A DNA stretch of 64,000 bases from Agromyces ramosus. GTDB lineage: Bacteria; Actinomycetota; Actinomycetes; Actinomycetales; Microbacteriaceae. Location of the stretch: contig NZ_SGWY01000003.1 of NCBI RefSeq assembly GCF_004216665.1, positions 806,001-870,000 on the forward strand. Direction: 5' to 3'. The position numbers and the translations under genes are program-made. A model generated the notes under the pieces. The model was given only the letters and a program-made list of their open reading frames with translations, had not been told where the DNA came from and made no database searches. Each line of letters begins with the position of its first letter. The stretch's first letter is position 1. Below, in pieces: positions 28,204 through 35,756 of this stretch.

Positions 28204-28232
28204 AACGTAGCCCCCGAAGGAGGGGCGGTCAA
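28204..28232 (-). promoter_or_regulatory. Promoter of the rhamnogalacturonan lyase gene
   Basis: On the minus strand TTGACC (28227-28232) is followed after exactly 17 bases by TACGTT (28204-28209), close to the vegetative sigma consensus. Confidence 0.65.
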
Positions 28233-28299
28233 GACCCGGGGGCCAAATTGACACGATTCAGCCATCGGCGGCCGAGCGCCGCGGTGTCGAACCTGCCGC

Positions 28300-28305
28300 T
28301 ATCCT
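28300..28305 (+). promoter_or_regulatory. -10 box TATCCT of the mntR-like gene
   Basis: TATCCT ends 7 bases before the ATG at 28313, predicting a leaderless transcript. Confidence 0.5.
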
Positions 28306-28312
28306 GAGGCCG

Positions 28313-28966
28313 ATGCCTGCCACGAGCCCTGCGATCGAGGACTACCTCAAGACGGTGTACGCCCACACCGAATGGCAGCCCGACCCCATCACGCCGAAGG
28401 TGCTCGCCGACCGCCTCGGCGTCGCGCCGTCGTCGGTCACCGAGATGGTGAAGAAGATGGCGGCGGCCGGACTCGTCTCGCACGTGCCCTACGGCGCGGT
28501 GCGCCTGACGGATGCCGGTCTCGCGCGCGCCCTCGCGGTGGTGCGCCGCCACCGCCTCATCGAGACCTGGCTCGTGCAGGAGATGGGGTACGGCTGGGAC
28601 GAGGTGCACGACGAGGCCGAGATCCTCGAGCACGCGATCTCCGACCGGCTGCTCGAGGCGATCGACGCCCGGCTCGGGCGACCGGGGCGCGACCCGCACG
28701 GCGACGCCATCCCGTCGGCCGCCGGCACGCTCGAACCGCGCAACGCCGTGCTCCTCGCCGACACCGAGCGGGGCCACGAGGGCGCCGTCGTGCGCATCAG
28801 CGACCGCGATCCCGCGGTGCTGCGCGCGCTTGACGACGCGGGCATCGGGCTCGACACGGTGCTCACGGTCACGGATGCCGCGGCGGCATCCGTGAGCGTC
28901 ACGGTCGCCGATCGGGCGCACACGCTCCCCCGCGGCGCGGCCCAGGCGATCTGGGTCACGGCGTAG
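28313..28966 (+). CDS. mntR: DtxR/MntR-family metal-dependent repressor
   Basis: A 217-residue regulator. Winged helix at 1-70 (ITPKVLADRLGVAPSSVTEM), dimerisation and metal-binding domain at 75-135, SH3-like FeoA domain to the end. Aligned by eye with DtxR, the metal ligands are His80, Glu84, His99, Glu103, Glu106 and His107 in DEAEILEHAISDRL. DtxR/IdeR iron regulators have Cys where this protein has Glu103; Glu is the residue found in manganese-specific MntR. This supports Mn2+ as co-repressor and mntH, 4 kb away, as target. The gene itself carries no TTTCGG palindrome upstream, so it may not be autoregulated. The palindrome at 28870-28894 is part of its coding region. Confidence 0.85.
   Translation: MPATSPAIEDYLKTVYAHTEWQPDPITPKVLADRLGVAPSSVTEMVKKMAAAGLVSHVPYGAVRLTDAGLARALAVVRRHRLIETWLVQEMGYGWDEVHDEAEILEHAISDRLLEAIDARLGRPGRDPHGDAIPSAAGTLEPRNAVLLADTERGHEGAVVRISDRDPAVLRALDDAGIGLDTVLTVTDAAAASVSVTVADRAHTLPRGAAQAIWVTA
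28870..28894. repeat. 11-bp hairpin of inverted GGATGCC copies inside mntR
   Basis: CACGGATGCCG (28870-28880) and CGGCATCCGTG (28884-28894) with a CGG loop. It encodes the TDAAAASV linker of the SH3-like domain, using GAT and GCA codons that are rare elsewhere in this window. Confidence 0.75.
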
Positions 28967-29029
28967 CACATGCGTCGCGCGTGCGACCCGGCGGCATCCG
29001 CTGTTCATCGGGCTGTGATCTTCGCGCCC

Positions 29030-29035
29030 TAGTCT
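29030..29035 (+). promoter_or_regulatory. -10 box TAGTCT of the HAD gene
   Basis: TAGTCT ends 6 bases before the ATG at 29042; no ribosome-binding site is present, so a leaderless transcript is expected. Confidence 0.55.
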
Positions 29036-29041
29036 GTGCAC

Positions 29042-29839
29042 ATGGGACGACGTGATGAAGTCGAGTGCTGGCTCACCGACATGGACGGCGTGCTGGTGCA
29101 CGAGAACCACGCCCTGCCCGGCGCGGCCGAGCTGCTGCAGCAGTGGGAGGACGCGGGTACGCCCTACCTGGTGCTCACGAACAACTCGATCTTCACGGCC
29201 CGCGACCTGTCGGCGCGGCTGCGGGCCAGCGGGCTGCACGTGCCCGAGCACCGCATCTGGACCTCGGCGCTCGCGACCGCCGACTTCCTCAAGCAGCAGC
29301 TGCCCGGCGGCACGGCGTTCGTCATCGGCGAGGCCGGCATCCTGACGGCCCTGCACGAGGCGGGCTTCGTGATGACCGAGACCGATCCCGACTTCGTCGT
29401 GGTGGGCGAGACCCGCAACTACTCGTTCGAGGCGATCACCAAGGCGATCCGCCTGATCGGCAACGGGGCACGGTTCATCGTCACCAATCCGGATGCCACG
29501 GGCCCGTCGGCCGATGGCCCACTGCCCGCAACCGGGGCGATCGCCGCGCTGATCACCAAGGCCACGGGCAAGGAGCCGTACGTGGTGGGCAAGCCGAACC
29601 CGATGATGTTCCGGTCGGCGCTCAACAAGATCGGCGCGCACTCCGAGAACACGGCCATGATCGGCGACCGCATGGACACCGACATCGTCGCGGGCATCGA
29701 GGCCGGGCTGCACACGGTGCTCGTGCTCACGGGCATCAGCGACCAGGCCGAGATCGAGCGGTATCCGTTCCGGCCCGAGGAGATCCTCTCGGGCGTGCAC
29801 GAGCTCGTGCGCCGGGAGCCGACGGAGTCGGACCTCTAG
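29042..29839 (+). CDS. HAD-IIA family sugar phosphatase (NagD-like)
   Basis: A 265-residue phosphatase of the haloacid dehalogenase superfamily. Motif I LTDMDGVLVHENHALPGAAE carries the nucleophile Asp and general acid Asp; motif II VLTNNS; motif III KPNPMMFRSALNKIG; motif IV MIGDRMDTDIVAGIEAG. The C2-type cap lies between motifs II and III, as in NagD and phosphoglycolate phosphatase. NagD hydrolyses nucleoside 5'-monophosphates, which would fit the nucleoside hydrolase and ribokinase genes next door, but they are on the opposite strand and the substrate is not proven. Confidence 0.9.
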   Translation: MGRRDEVECWLTDMDGVLVHENHALPGAAELLQQWEDAGTPYLVLTNNSIFTARDLSARLRASGLHVPEHRIWTSALATADFLKQQLPGGTAFVIGEAGILTALHEAGFVMTETDPDFVVVGETRNYSFEAITKAIRLIGNGARFIVTNPDATGPSADGPLPATGAIAALITKATGKEPYVVGKPNPMMFRSALNKIGAHSENTAMIGDRMDTDIVAGIEAGLHTVLVLTGISDQAEIERYPFRPEEILSGVHELVRREPTESDL

Positions 29840-29867
29840 CCGCGACGGATCCGTCGGAGCGCCGAGC

Positions 29868-30800
29868 TCAGGCGAGCCGCGCGATCGCCGCCTCGAGCAG
29901 GCCCCAGAACCGGTCGACGTCGAGGTGGGTCGCCACCCACGCGTTCGGCTCCCGCCGCAGCATCCCGTCGAGGTCGACGCTCGTCGCGCCCGCCGTCTCG
30001 GTGCCGGCGAGCTCGACATCGAGGCGGGTGTGCGCGAGCGCGACGGCGTCGGGGTCGACGAGCACCGCCACCGCCACCGGATCGTGCAGCGGCCCGTCGG
30101 GCATGCCGAAGACCTCGGCGTTGGTGCGGCAGAAGAACTCGAGCAGCTCGTCGCCGAACGCCGCGGTCGCGGTGCCGACCCTGCCGAGCCGCTCGCGCAC
30201 TGCCGCGGTCACGAGCGCCCGGTGCGTGACGTTCAGCCCGACCATCGTGAAGCGGATGCCGCTGCCGACCACGAGGGCGAGCGCCTCGGGATCGACCCAC
30301 GCGTTGAACTCGGCGTACGGCGTGACGTTGCCGCGCCCGGTCGATCCGCCCATCCACACGACCTCGCGGATGCGGGACGCGACGTCGGCACGGTCGCGCA
30401 GCAGGATCGCCACGTTGGTGAGCGGGCCCGTGGCCACGATCGCGACGGGATCGGGTGAGGCGAGCAGGGTGTCGGCCATGAGCTCGGTCGCCGTGCGCGG
30501 GTCGAGCGGCATCGCCGGCTCGGGCAGCACCGGGCCGCCGAGCCCGTTCTCGCCGTGGATCCACTCCGCGGTCTCGAGCGCGCGTGCGATCGGCCCCGCG
30601 GCGCCCGCGGCGACCGGCACCCCGGTCACGCCGGCCACGGTGAGCGCGATGCGCGCGTTGCGGCTGGTGTGCTCGATCGACACGTTGCCGCCGACCGTCG
30701 TGACGGCGAGCAGCTCGAGCGACGGATGCCCCGCCGCGAGCCAGAGTCCGAAGACGTCGTCGTGCCCGGGGTCGCAGTCGACGATCACGGGCACCGTCAT
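29868..30800 (-). CDS. Nucleoside hydrolase
   Basis: A 310-residue calcium enzyme that cleaves ribonucleosides to base and ribose. The N-terminal signature PVIVDCDPGHDDVFGLWLAA holds the Asp cluster that binds Ca2+ and water; further landmarks are TVGGNVSIEHTSRNARIALT, ATGPLTNVAILLR and EFNAWVDPEALALVV. The start ATG overlaps the ribokinase stop (ATGA), so the two are one operon: hydrolase releases ribose, ribokinase phosphorylates it. Base specificity (pyrimidine or purine) is not clear from motifs alone. The liberated pyrimidine bases could feed the catabolic cluster at 39-49 kb. Confidence 0.93.
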   Translation of the reverse strand: MTVPVIVDCDPGHDDVFGLWLAAGHPSLELLAVTTVGGNVSIEHTSRNARIALTVAGVTGVPVAAGAAGPIARALETAEWIHGENGLGGPVLPEPAMPLDPRTATELMADTLLASPDPVAIVATGPLTNVAILLRDRADVASRIREVVWMGGSTGRGNVTPYAEFNAWVDPEALALVVGSGIRFTMVGLNVTHRALVTAAVRERLGRVGTATAAFGDELLEFFCRTNAEVFGMPDGPLHDPVAVAVLVDPDAVALAHTRLDVELAGTETAGATSVDLDGMLRREPNAWVATHLDVDRFWGLLEAAIARLA

Positions 30801-31750
30801 GCGGGGTCCTGCGCGTCCGTGAGCCCGGCAGACGACAGCACCGCGTGCCGGGGCGCGTACGAGTCGACCGTGCCGCGCGACTGCACCGCGAGCGCGCCCG
30901 CGGCGACCGCGAATCGCAACGCCTCGTCGAGAGGTCGCCCCTCCGCGAGGAATGCGGCGAGGGCGCCGGTGAAGCCGTCACCGGCACCGGTCGTGTCCAC
31001 GGCGTCGACGCGGGGGGCGGCGGCCGTCCACGAGCCGTCCGCGGAGGCCGCCACCGCACCGGCCGAGCCGAGCGTCACGACGATCGAGCGGGCGGTCCGG
31101 GCGACGGCGGATGCCGCGAGCTCGCGCCACGCGTCGAGCGATGCGCCGGCGGCATCCGTGCCGAGGCCCACCGCGCGCGCCTCGTGCTCGTTGACGACCA
31201 GCGGGTCGGCGAACCGCAGCGTCGCCGCATCGACCGGCGCGGGCGGCGCGAGGTTCAGCACGAAGCGCACGCCCGCGTCTGCCGCGAGCTCGGCGACGCG
31301 CTGGATGGTGGCCACCGGGAGCTCACCCTGGGTGAGCACGACCGCCGCGGACGCGATGCGCCCGGAGTCGGCCTCGGCGGCGGCGGGCGTCAGGGCGAGG
31401 TTGGCGCCGCCCGTGACGATGATCGTGTTCTCGCCCGAGTCCGCGACCGTGATCTGGGCGACGCCGGTGGGGGCGTCCGCCTCGCGACCGACCGCGCCGG
31501 TCGACAGCCCGAACCGCTCGAGGGTCGCCAGCGCGAAGTCGCCCGCGGCATCCGTGCCGATCCGCGCGACGAGCTCGACGGATGCCCCGACGACGTGCGC
31601 GGCGACCGCCTGGTTCGAGCCCTTGCCTCCGAGCGCCACGCGGAAGCCGTGGGAGAGGATCGTCTGACCCGGCGCGGGGAACGCCTCGACGTAGCTCGTC
31701 GAGTCGACGTTCAGGGAGCCGACGACGACGACCCGGCCGTGCGAGCCCAC
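30797..31750 (-). CDS. rbsK: Ribokinase
   Basis: A 317-residue PfkB-family kinase that makes ribose 5-phosphate from ribose and ATP. VVVGSLNVDSTSYVEAFP, the substrate-binding GGKGSNQAVAAHVVGA and the catalytic DTTGAGDGFTGALAAFL are intact. The start is GTG 31750, one base after the stop of the large Septum_form gene on the same strand; no ATG is available. Overlaps the nucleoside hydrolase start by four bases. Together they form a nucleoside-ribose salvage unit. Confidence 0.92.
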   Translation of the reverse strand: MGSHGRVVVVGSLNVDSTSYVEAFPAPGQTILSHGFRVALGGKGSNQAVAAHVVGASVELVARIGTDAAGDFALATLERFGLSTGAVGREADAPTGVAQITVADSGENTIIVTGGANLALTPAAAEADSGRIASAAVVLTQGELPVATIQRVAELAADAGVRFVLNLAPPAPVDAATLRFADPLVVNEHEARAVGLGTDAAGASLDAWRELAASAVARTARSIVVTLGSAGAVAASADGSWTAAAPRVDAVDTTGAGDGFTGALAAFLAEGRPLDEALRFAVAAGALAVQSRGTVDSYAPRHAVLSSAGLTDAQDPA

Positions 31751-31751
31751 G

Positions 31752-34712
31752 CTATGCCGCGGGCCCCGGCCCGGCGATGCTCGCCGTGAGCGGCTCGCCA
31801 CCGGCGCGGTTCGCGAAGCAGTAGTACGTGCGCTCGCCCGCCGCCCACTGCTCCTCGGTGACGGGGAACGCCGCCTGCACCTGCAGGTCGTTCACGCCCG
31901 ACACCGCGGCGACGTCGATCACGCCGGGCGCCGTGCAGAGCAGGTTCATCTGCGAGGCGATCTCGCTCTCGCCGGGGAACGGCGTCGTCGCGTCGCCGGG
32001 CAGCGTGCCGCGGTACACGAGCTGTGCCGCGTGGGGTGCCGCGCAGTCGACGACGGTGAACTCCTCGTCCCAGGCCGACCCGAACGGGTCGATGCACTCG
32101 CCTCCGAAGAGCGTGTTCCACGCGTGCACGCCGACGGGCTGCGGGGCGGTCGGCGCGGCGACCGGCGTCTCGGTCGGGGTGGGGGACGCGGACGGCCCGG
32201 CGGCCTCGCCGCCGCCGGAGATCAGGGTGCCGACGTAGAACAGTCCGGCGAGCACGACGAGCACCACGAGGCCGCCCGCGATCCAGAGCAGCGTGCGGAC
32301 CGTGCGGTGGTCGCCTCCCGGGCCGGAGCCGCCGGGACCGGCCGAGCCGCCCGAACCGGGAGGTCGTGGTGCAGGGCCCGAGGGCCGGGGTTGTGCGGGC
32401 GCCGGTGCGGGTTGCGGCGTGGCCGCCCTCGCCCCCGTGGTGCCCGCCAGGCCCGCGCCCGCGACGGCCGTGTCGGCCGCGAAGGGCCAACCCGACGGAC
32501 CGGAATCCGGCTCGGCCGGCAGGCGGGCGGAGCCGAAGAGCGCGGCGAGCGGATCGTCGTCGTGATCCGCCGGCGCGGCCGGGGTCGGTCGGCTCGCCCC
32601 GGCGGACGTCGGGAACAGCGCGGTGAGCGCATCGTCGCCACCCGGCGGCGTCGTCGACTGGGCGGTCGGGTACGCCGCCGTGGCCGGCTCGGCCGCATCG
32701 GTGGCCGCGAGATCGTCGTCGACCGACCGACCGGGCTCGGGCCCGGGCTCGGGCTCGGGTTCCGGTTCCGGTTCCGGCTCGGGTTCGGGCTCCGGCTCGG
32801 GTTCGGCCTGGATCGGCACCATCCAGAACGGCAGGGGCTCGTCGGGCTCCTCGGCCTCGTGCTCCGCCGCCACCTCGGTGGGCTCGACGGCCACGGCCGC
32901 AGGCTCGTCGGCCGCGGGCGTGCCGGCGAGCGGCTCGTCGATCGCCGGCCCATCGGGCGCGGTCCCATCTCGGTTGCCGTCCGCGATCGGCGACGGCACG
33001 ACGTCGTCCCCTCCGCCGGCCGCAGCGGCCTTCGGGTCCGCGGCGGACGGGTCGGGCGTGAGGTTCCAGAAGTATCCGGTCTCGGCGAGCTCGCGGGCGA
33101 TCGGTGACTCCGCATCGGGCGCAGGCTCGGACTCGGCGGTGGCGTCCGCGCGCCCGCGCCCGAAGAATCGCGCGGCCCCGTTGCGCGGCGGCTCCGGCTC
33201 GTCGGCCTCCTCTTCGGCGTCGTCATCGTCGCCGAACGCGAGGCCGAGGGCGTCGAGGGCCTCGTCGCCGGGGCGGACCGGCGGCGTTCCCCCGCCGTCG
33301 GACCCGAACCCGGAACCCGACCGCTCGTCGGGCACGTCGGTCGATCCCTCGTCGGACGCCGGGCGACCCCCGCCTGCGGCGAGGGCGGCGAGCAGGTCGT
33401 CGACCGGCTCGTCGGACTCCCGGTCGCCGCCACGGTCGTCGCCACCACCGCCGGCCGCGGCGAAGGCCGGGAGCGGCACGCGACGATTCGCGGCCGACTC
33501 GGTCTGCACGCCGACGGGTTCGGAGACCGACGACTCCGCCTCGCCCCGCACCTCGATGAAGGGGAAGTCGTTCGTGGTCATGGTCGCCTCGGCGGGCGTC
33601 GCCGGCGGAGTGGTCGTCGCCGAGGGACGGGTCAGCGCCGCGAACGGGTCGACGGTGTCGGCGGCGAACGCGCCGAATCGGTCCGACGCGGGTGCCGGGA
33701 GCGGGTCGGACGGGACGGCCCCTGCCGGCGTCGCTGACGCGGACGACCCCTCGTCACGGAGGGCCGACCACAGCTCGTCGTCGTGGCCGGCAGCTCGTCC
33801 GGGCTGGGCGGCCCGTTCGTCCCAGCCGGCCGGAGCGGTCGTCGGCGCGATCGGATGCCGCGGCGGACGCACCGTCTCGGCGGGCGGCTGCGCCGGCTCG
33901 GGCGACGGCGACGTGGGCGCGGTCGACGCGGGCGGAGCCGGCGGCTCGGGCGTCACGGGGGGCGTCGCCACCGGCGTGAACGACTGGCGGGCCACGGGCG
34001 GAGGCGTGAAGCCGGCGAACGGCGTCGCCTCGGGCTCACGGCTCGTCGCCTCGGGCTCCCGGCTGCTCGGCTCGGGCTCCCGGCTGCTCGGCTCGGGCTC
34101 CCGGCTGCTCGGCTCGGGCGGCGCCGGCGACGGCGCTCGGTCGTCGGCCGTCGGCTCGGGGGACGGGGGCGCCGAGAGGTTGCGGAAGGCCGCCCGGATG
34201 GCGTCCTCCGAGTCGAGGTCGCCCGACCCCCAGGTGAGGGCGAAGGGCGCCGTCGGCGTGACGGGGCCGGGCGGCGTCGCCGGCTCGGATGGCGCGACGG
34301 GCGCCGACGGGACCGCGCCCGGTCGACCGACGGTGAACGGCGGGTTCCACGCGGGGAGCCCGGCAGCCGTCTCCGCCTCGGCGGCGGGTGTCGACACCGG
34401 AGGCTCGACCTGCGACGGCACGCCCTCGGGAGCCGAGGGGGCGGGCGGCCCGCCGATCACGGGCAGCGCACGCGTCGGGGCATCCGGGGCCACCGGCGAC
34501 TCGGCCAGCGAGAACCAGTCGAGCACCTCCTCGCGACGGGGCGCGGGAGCGGGTGGCTCCGTCGGGGCGGGCGCCGGAGCCGCCTGCTCGGGCGGCGCGA
34601 CCGGCGACGGCGGTGCGACGGGCGGGTCCTGACGCGCTGGAGTGGACCCGGCCGCGAGTTGCGCGAGCAGCCAGTCGGCGTCGTCGTCGAAGTCACGCCC
34701 GTCGCGATTCAT
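31752..34712 (-). CDS. Large low-complexity membrane protein with C-terminal Septum_form domain
   Basis: A 986-residue protein. About 830 residues at the N-terminus are Pro/Ala/Glu/Ser-rich and probably disordered, with PEPEPEP runs and SREPEPS repeats. One membrane helix (LLWIAGGLVVLVVLAGLFYV) at about 840-860 is followed by an extracellular domain of about 110 residues with four cysteines (GGECIDPFG, VVDCAAPHAAQLVY, LLCTAPGV, YYCFANRAGGEPLTAS) that matches the Septum_form family of actinobacteria. The topology (N-in, domain out) suggests a cell-envelope or division role; the family is poorly characterised. The start ATG shares one base with the pyrE stop (TGATG), so it is translationally coupled to pyrE. 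Confidence 0.8.
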   Translation of the reverse strand: MNRDGRDFDDDADWLLAQLAAGSTPARQDPPVAPPSPVAPPEQAAPAPAPTEPPAPAPRREEVLDWFSLAESPVAPDAPTRALPVIGGPPAPSAPEGVPSQVEPPVSTPAAEAETAAGLPAWNPPFTVGRPGAVPSAPVAPSEPATPPGPVTPTAPFALTWGSGDLDSEDAIRAAFRNLSAPPSPEPTADDRAPSPAPPEPSSREPEPSSREPEPSSREPEATSREPEATPFAGFTPPPVARQSFTPVATPPVTPEPPAPPASTAPTSPSPEPAQPPAETVRPPRHPIAPTTAPAGWDERAAQPGRAAGHDDELWSALRDEGSSASATPAGAVPSDPLPAPASDRFGAFAADTVDPFAALTRPSATTTPPATPAEATMTTNDFPFIEVRGEAESSVSEPVGVQTESAANRRVPLPAFAAAGGGGDDRGGDRESDEPVDDLLAALAAGGGRPASDEGSTDVPDERSGSGFGSDGGGTPPVRPGDEALDALGLAFGDDDDAEEEADEPEPPRNGAARFFGRGRADATAESEPAPDAESPIARELAETGYFWNLTPDPSAADPKAAAAGGGDDVVPSPIADGNRDGTAPDGPAIDEPLAGTPAADEPAAVAVEPTEVAAEHEAEEPDEPLPFWMVPIQAEPEPEPEPEPEPEPEPEPEPGPEPGRSVDDDLAATDAAEPATAAYPTAQSTTPPGGDDALTALFPTSAGASRPTPAAPADHDDDPLAALFGSARLPAEPDSGPSGWPFAADTAVAGAGLAGTTGARAATPQPAPAPAQPRPSGPAPRPPGSGGSAGPGGSGPGGDHRTVRTLLWIAGGLVVLVVLAGLFYVGTLISGGGEAAGPSASPTPTETPVAAPTAPQPVGVHAWNTLFGGECIDPFGSAWDEEFTVVDCAAPHAAQLVYRGTLPGDATTPFPGESEIASQMNLLCTAPGVIDVAAVSGVNDLQVQAAFPVTEEQWAAGERTYYCFANRAGGEPLTASIAGPGPAA
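34029..34120. repeat. 21-bp in-frame tandem repeats in the Septum_form gene
   Basis: About four copies of a 21-base unit (CTCGGGCTCCCGGCTGCTCG plus one base on the plus strand) encode consecutive SREPEPS heptapeptides. Copy-number variation between strains would be expected and would stay in frame. Confidence 0.75.
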
Positions 34713-35284
34713 CAGGCCAATCCCAGGTCTTCGAGGCCGATCGCCGCCAGGTAGGGCACCCCTGCACCCTCGATCACCTCGCGGGCCCCGGTGGCGCGGT
34801 CCACCACGACGGCGACGGCGACCACCTCGGCGCCGACGGCACGCAGGGCCTCGATCGCCTTGAGCGGCGAGCCGCCGGTGGTGGAGGTGTCCTCGAGCAC
34901 GATGACGCGCCGGCCCGCGACGTCGGGGCCCTCGACCTGCTTGCCGCGACCGTGGTCCTTCGGCTCCTTGCGCACGACGAACGCGTCGTAGGCGAGCCCG
35001 CGAGCGGCGCCCTGGTGCAGGATCGCCGACGCGATGGGGTCGGCGCCCATGGTCATGCCCCCGACGGCATCGACGTCGGGCACGTCGGCGATGAGGTCGA
35101 GCATGACCTGGCCGATCAGCGGCGCGACGCGGTGGTCGAGGCTCACCTTGCGCAGGTCGACGTAGTACGAGGCCTTCTTGCCGCTGGTCAGCGTGAAGTC
35201 GCCGTGGAACACCGCGTCGGCCGAGATGTGCTCGATGAGCTGTCGGCGTGCGTCGGTGCTGCTGAGCTGGGGCGCAAGGGTCAC
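34712..35284 (-). CDS. pyrE: Orotate phosphoribosyltransferase
   Basis: A 190-residue enzyme that joins orotate and PRPP to make OMP in pyrimidine synthesis. The PRPP-binding motif VIVLEDTSTTGGSPLKAIEA is intact, with FTLTSGKKASYYVDLRKVSL at the N-terminus and the Lys-rich flexible loop FVVRKEPKDHGRGKQVEG. It is the usual first gene here, with the Septum_form gene coupled behind it. No other pyr gene lies in the window. Confidence 0.95.
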   Translation of the reverse strand: MTLAPQLSSTDARRQLIEHISADAVFHGDFTLTSGKKASYYVDLRKVSLDHRVAPLIGQVMLDLIADVPDVDAVGGMTMGADPIASAILHQGAARGLAYDAFVVRKEPKDHGRGKQVEGPDVAGRRVIVLEDTSTTGGSPLKAIEALRAVGAEVVAVAVVVDRATGAREVIEGAGVPYLAAIGLEDLGLA

Positions 35285-35346
35285 CTGAATACTCTACGGC
35301 TCCCCTGCCTCTGAGGGAGGGCCGGATGCCGCGTCGCCTCCCGACG

Positions 35347-35390
35347 GCGTGCGCATCGGGATCCCCCCGGGCGCATGCCGATGCGCACGC
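35347..35390. terminator. 13-bp perfect hairpin between pyrE and the small peptide gene
   Basis: GCGTGCGCATCGG (35347-35359) pairs with CCGATGCGCACGC (35378-35390) around an 18-base loop. On the minus strand it follows the 40-residue peptide gene and its first hairpin and precedes pyrE. Confidence 0.6.
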
Positions 35391-35423
35391 GGGCCGGGGA
35401 CGTCCGCCGGCATCGGCAGACGA

Positions 35424-35465
35424 AGGGCCGCTCCGCGGGGTGTCCCTCCCCCGCGCAGCGGCCCT
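35424..35465 (-). terminator. Terminator hairpin of the 40-residue peptide gene
   Basis: The arms at 35424-35440 and 35449-35465 pair over 17 positions with one C-C mismatch (core AGGGCCGCT/AGCGGCCCT and CGCGGGG/CCCCGCG), 8-base loop. It begins 35 bases after the peptide stop codon on the minus strand. Confidence 0.75.
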
Positions 35466-35499
35466 GCGCCCGGGCGCGGCCCGGGCCGTCGCGACGCGC

Positions 35500-35622
35500 T
35501 CAGACGGTGCGCGCGAACGTCTCCTTGTGACGGCGGCCGTAGCCGTCGCGCGCCGAGACGACGATCGAGCCGGCGATGCCGGCGACGGACACGGTGGCGA
35601 GGATGGCGAGGAGCGTGAACAC
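35500..35622 (-). CDS. 40-residue single-helix membrane peptide
   Basis: A short gene between pyrE and the LysR gene. GTG 35622 is preceded at 7 bases by AAGGAA; the product is a hydrophobic helix (FTLLAILATVSVAGIAGSIV) followed by a polar tail with ARDGYGRRHKETF and a TGA stop at 35500. A strong hairpin follows the stop and a plausible promoter (TTGTGC at 35715-35720, CAGAAT at 35692-35697 on minus) precedes it. Similar short peptides with an RDGY motif next to LysR genes seem familiar from Micrococcales, but I cannot name a family. Divergent from the LysR gene, which probably controls it. Function unknown. Confidence 0.68.
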   Translation of the reverse strand: MFTLLAILATVSVAGIAGSIVVSARDGYGRRHKETFARTV

Positions 35623-35702
35623 GGTGGTTCCTTTCGAATGAGGTGGGCTCGTCGAGCGACGGATGCGCCGTTGCACGTGTTCGACTCCTCAATTCTGACT
35701 CC

Positions 35703-35715
35703 CTGAACCGTTCAG
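35703..35715. promoter_or_regulatory. Inverted repeat between the peptide gene and the LysR gene
   Basis: CTGAAC-C-GTTCAG is a perfect palindrome 42 bases before the LysR start and within the -35/spacer region of the divergent peptide promoter, the usual location of a LysR-type site. Confidence 0.6.
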
Positions 35716-35744
35716 CACAAGCGCACAATACTTCAATGACGATG

Positions 35745-35750
35745 TAGGCT
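35745..35750 (+). promoter_or_regulatory. -10 box TAGGCT of the LysR gene
   Basis: TAGGCT ends 6 bases before ATG 35757; predicts a leaderless transcript. Confidence 0.6.
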
Positions 35751-35756
35751 GGCTAC

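Noticed and set aside
32623-34632. 669-codon open frame on plus opposite the Septum_form gene
   Set aside because: Ser/Gly/Ala low-complexity mirror of a Pro/Glu-rich gene; the minus-strand gene has a coupled start, a membrane helix and a recognised domain.
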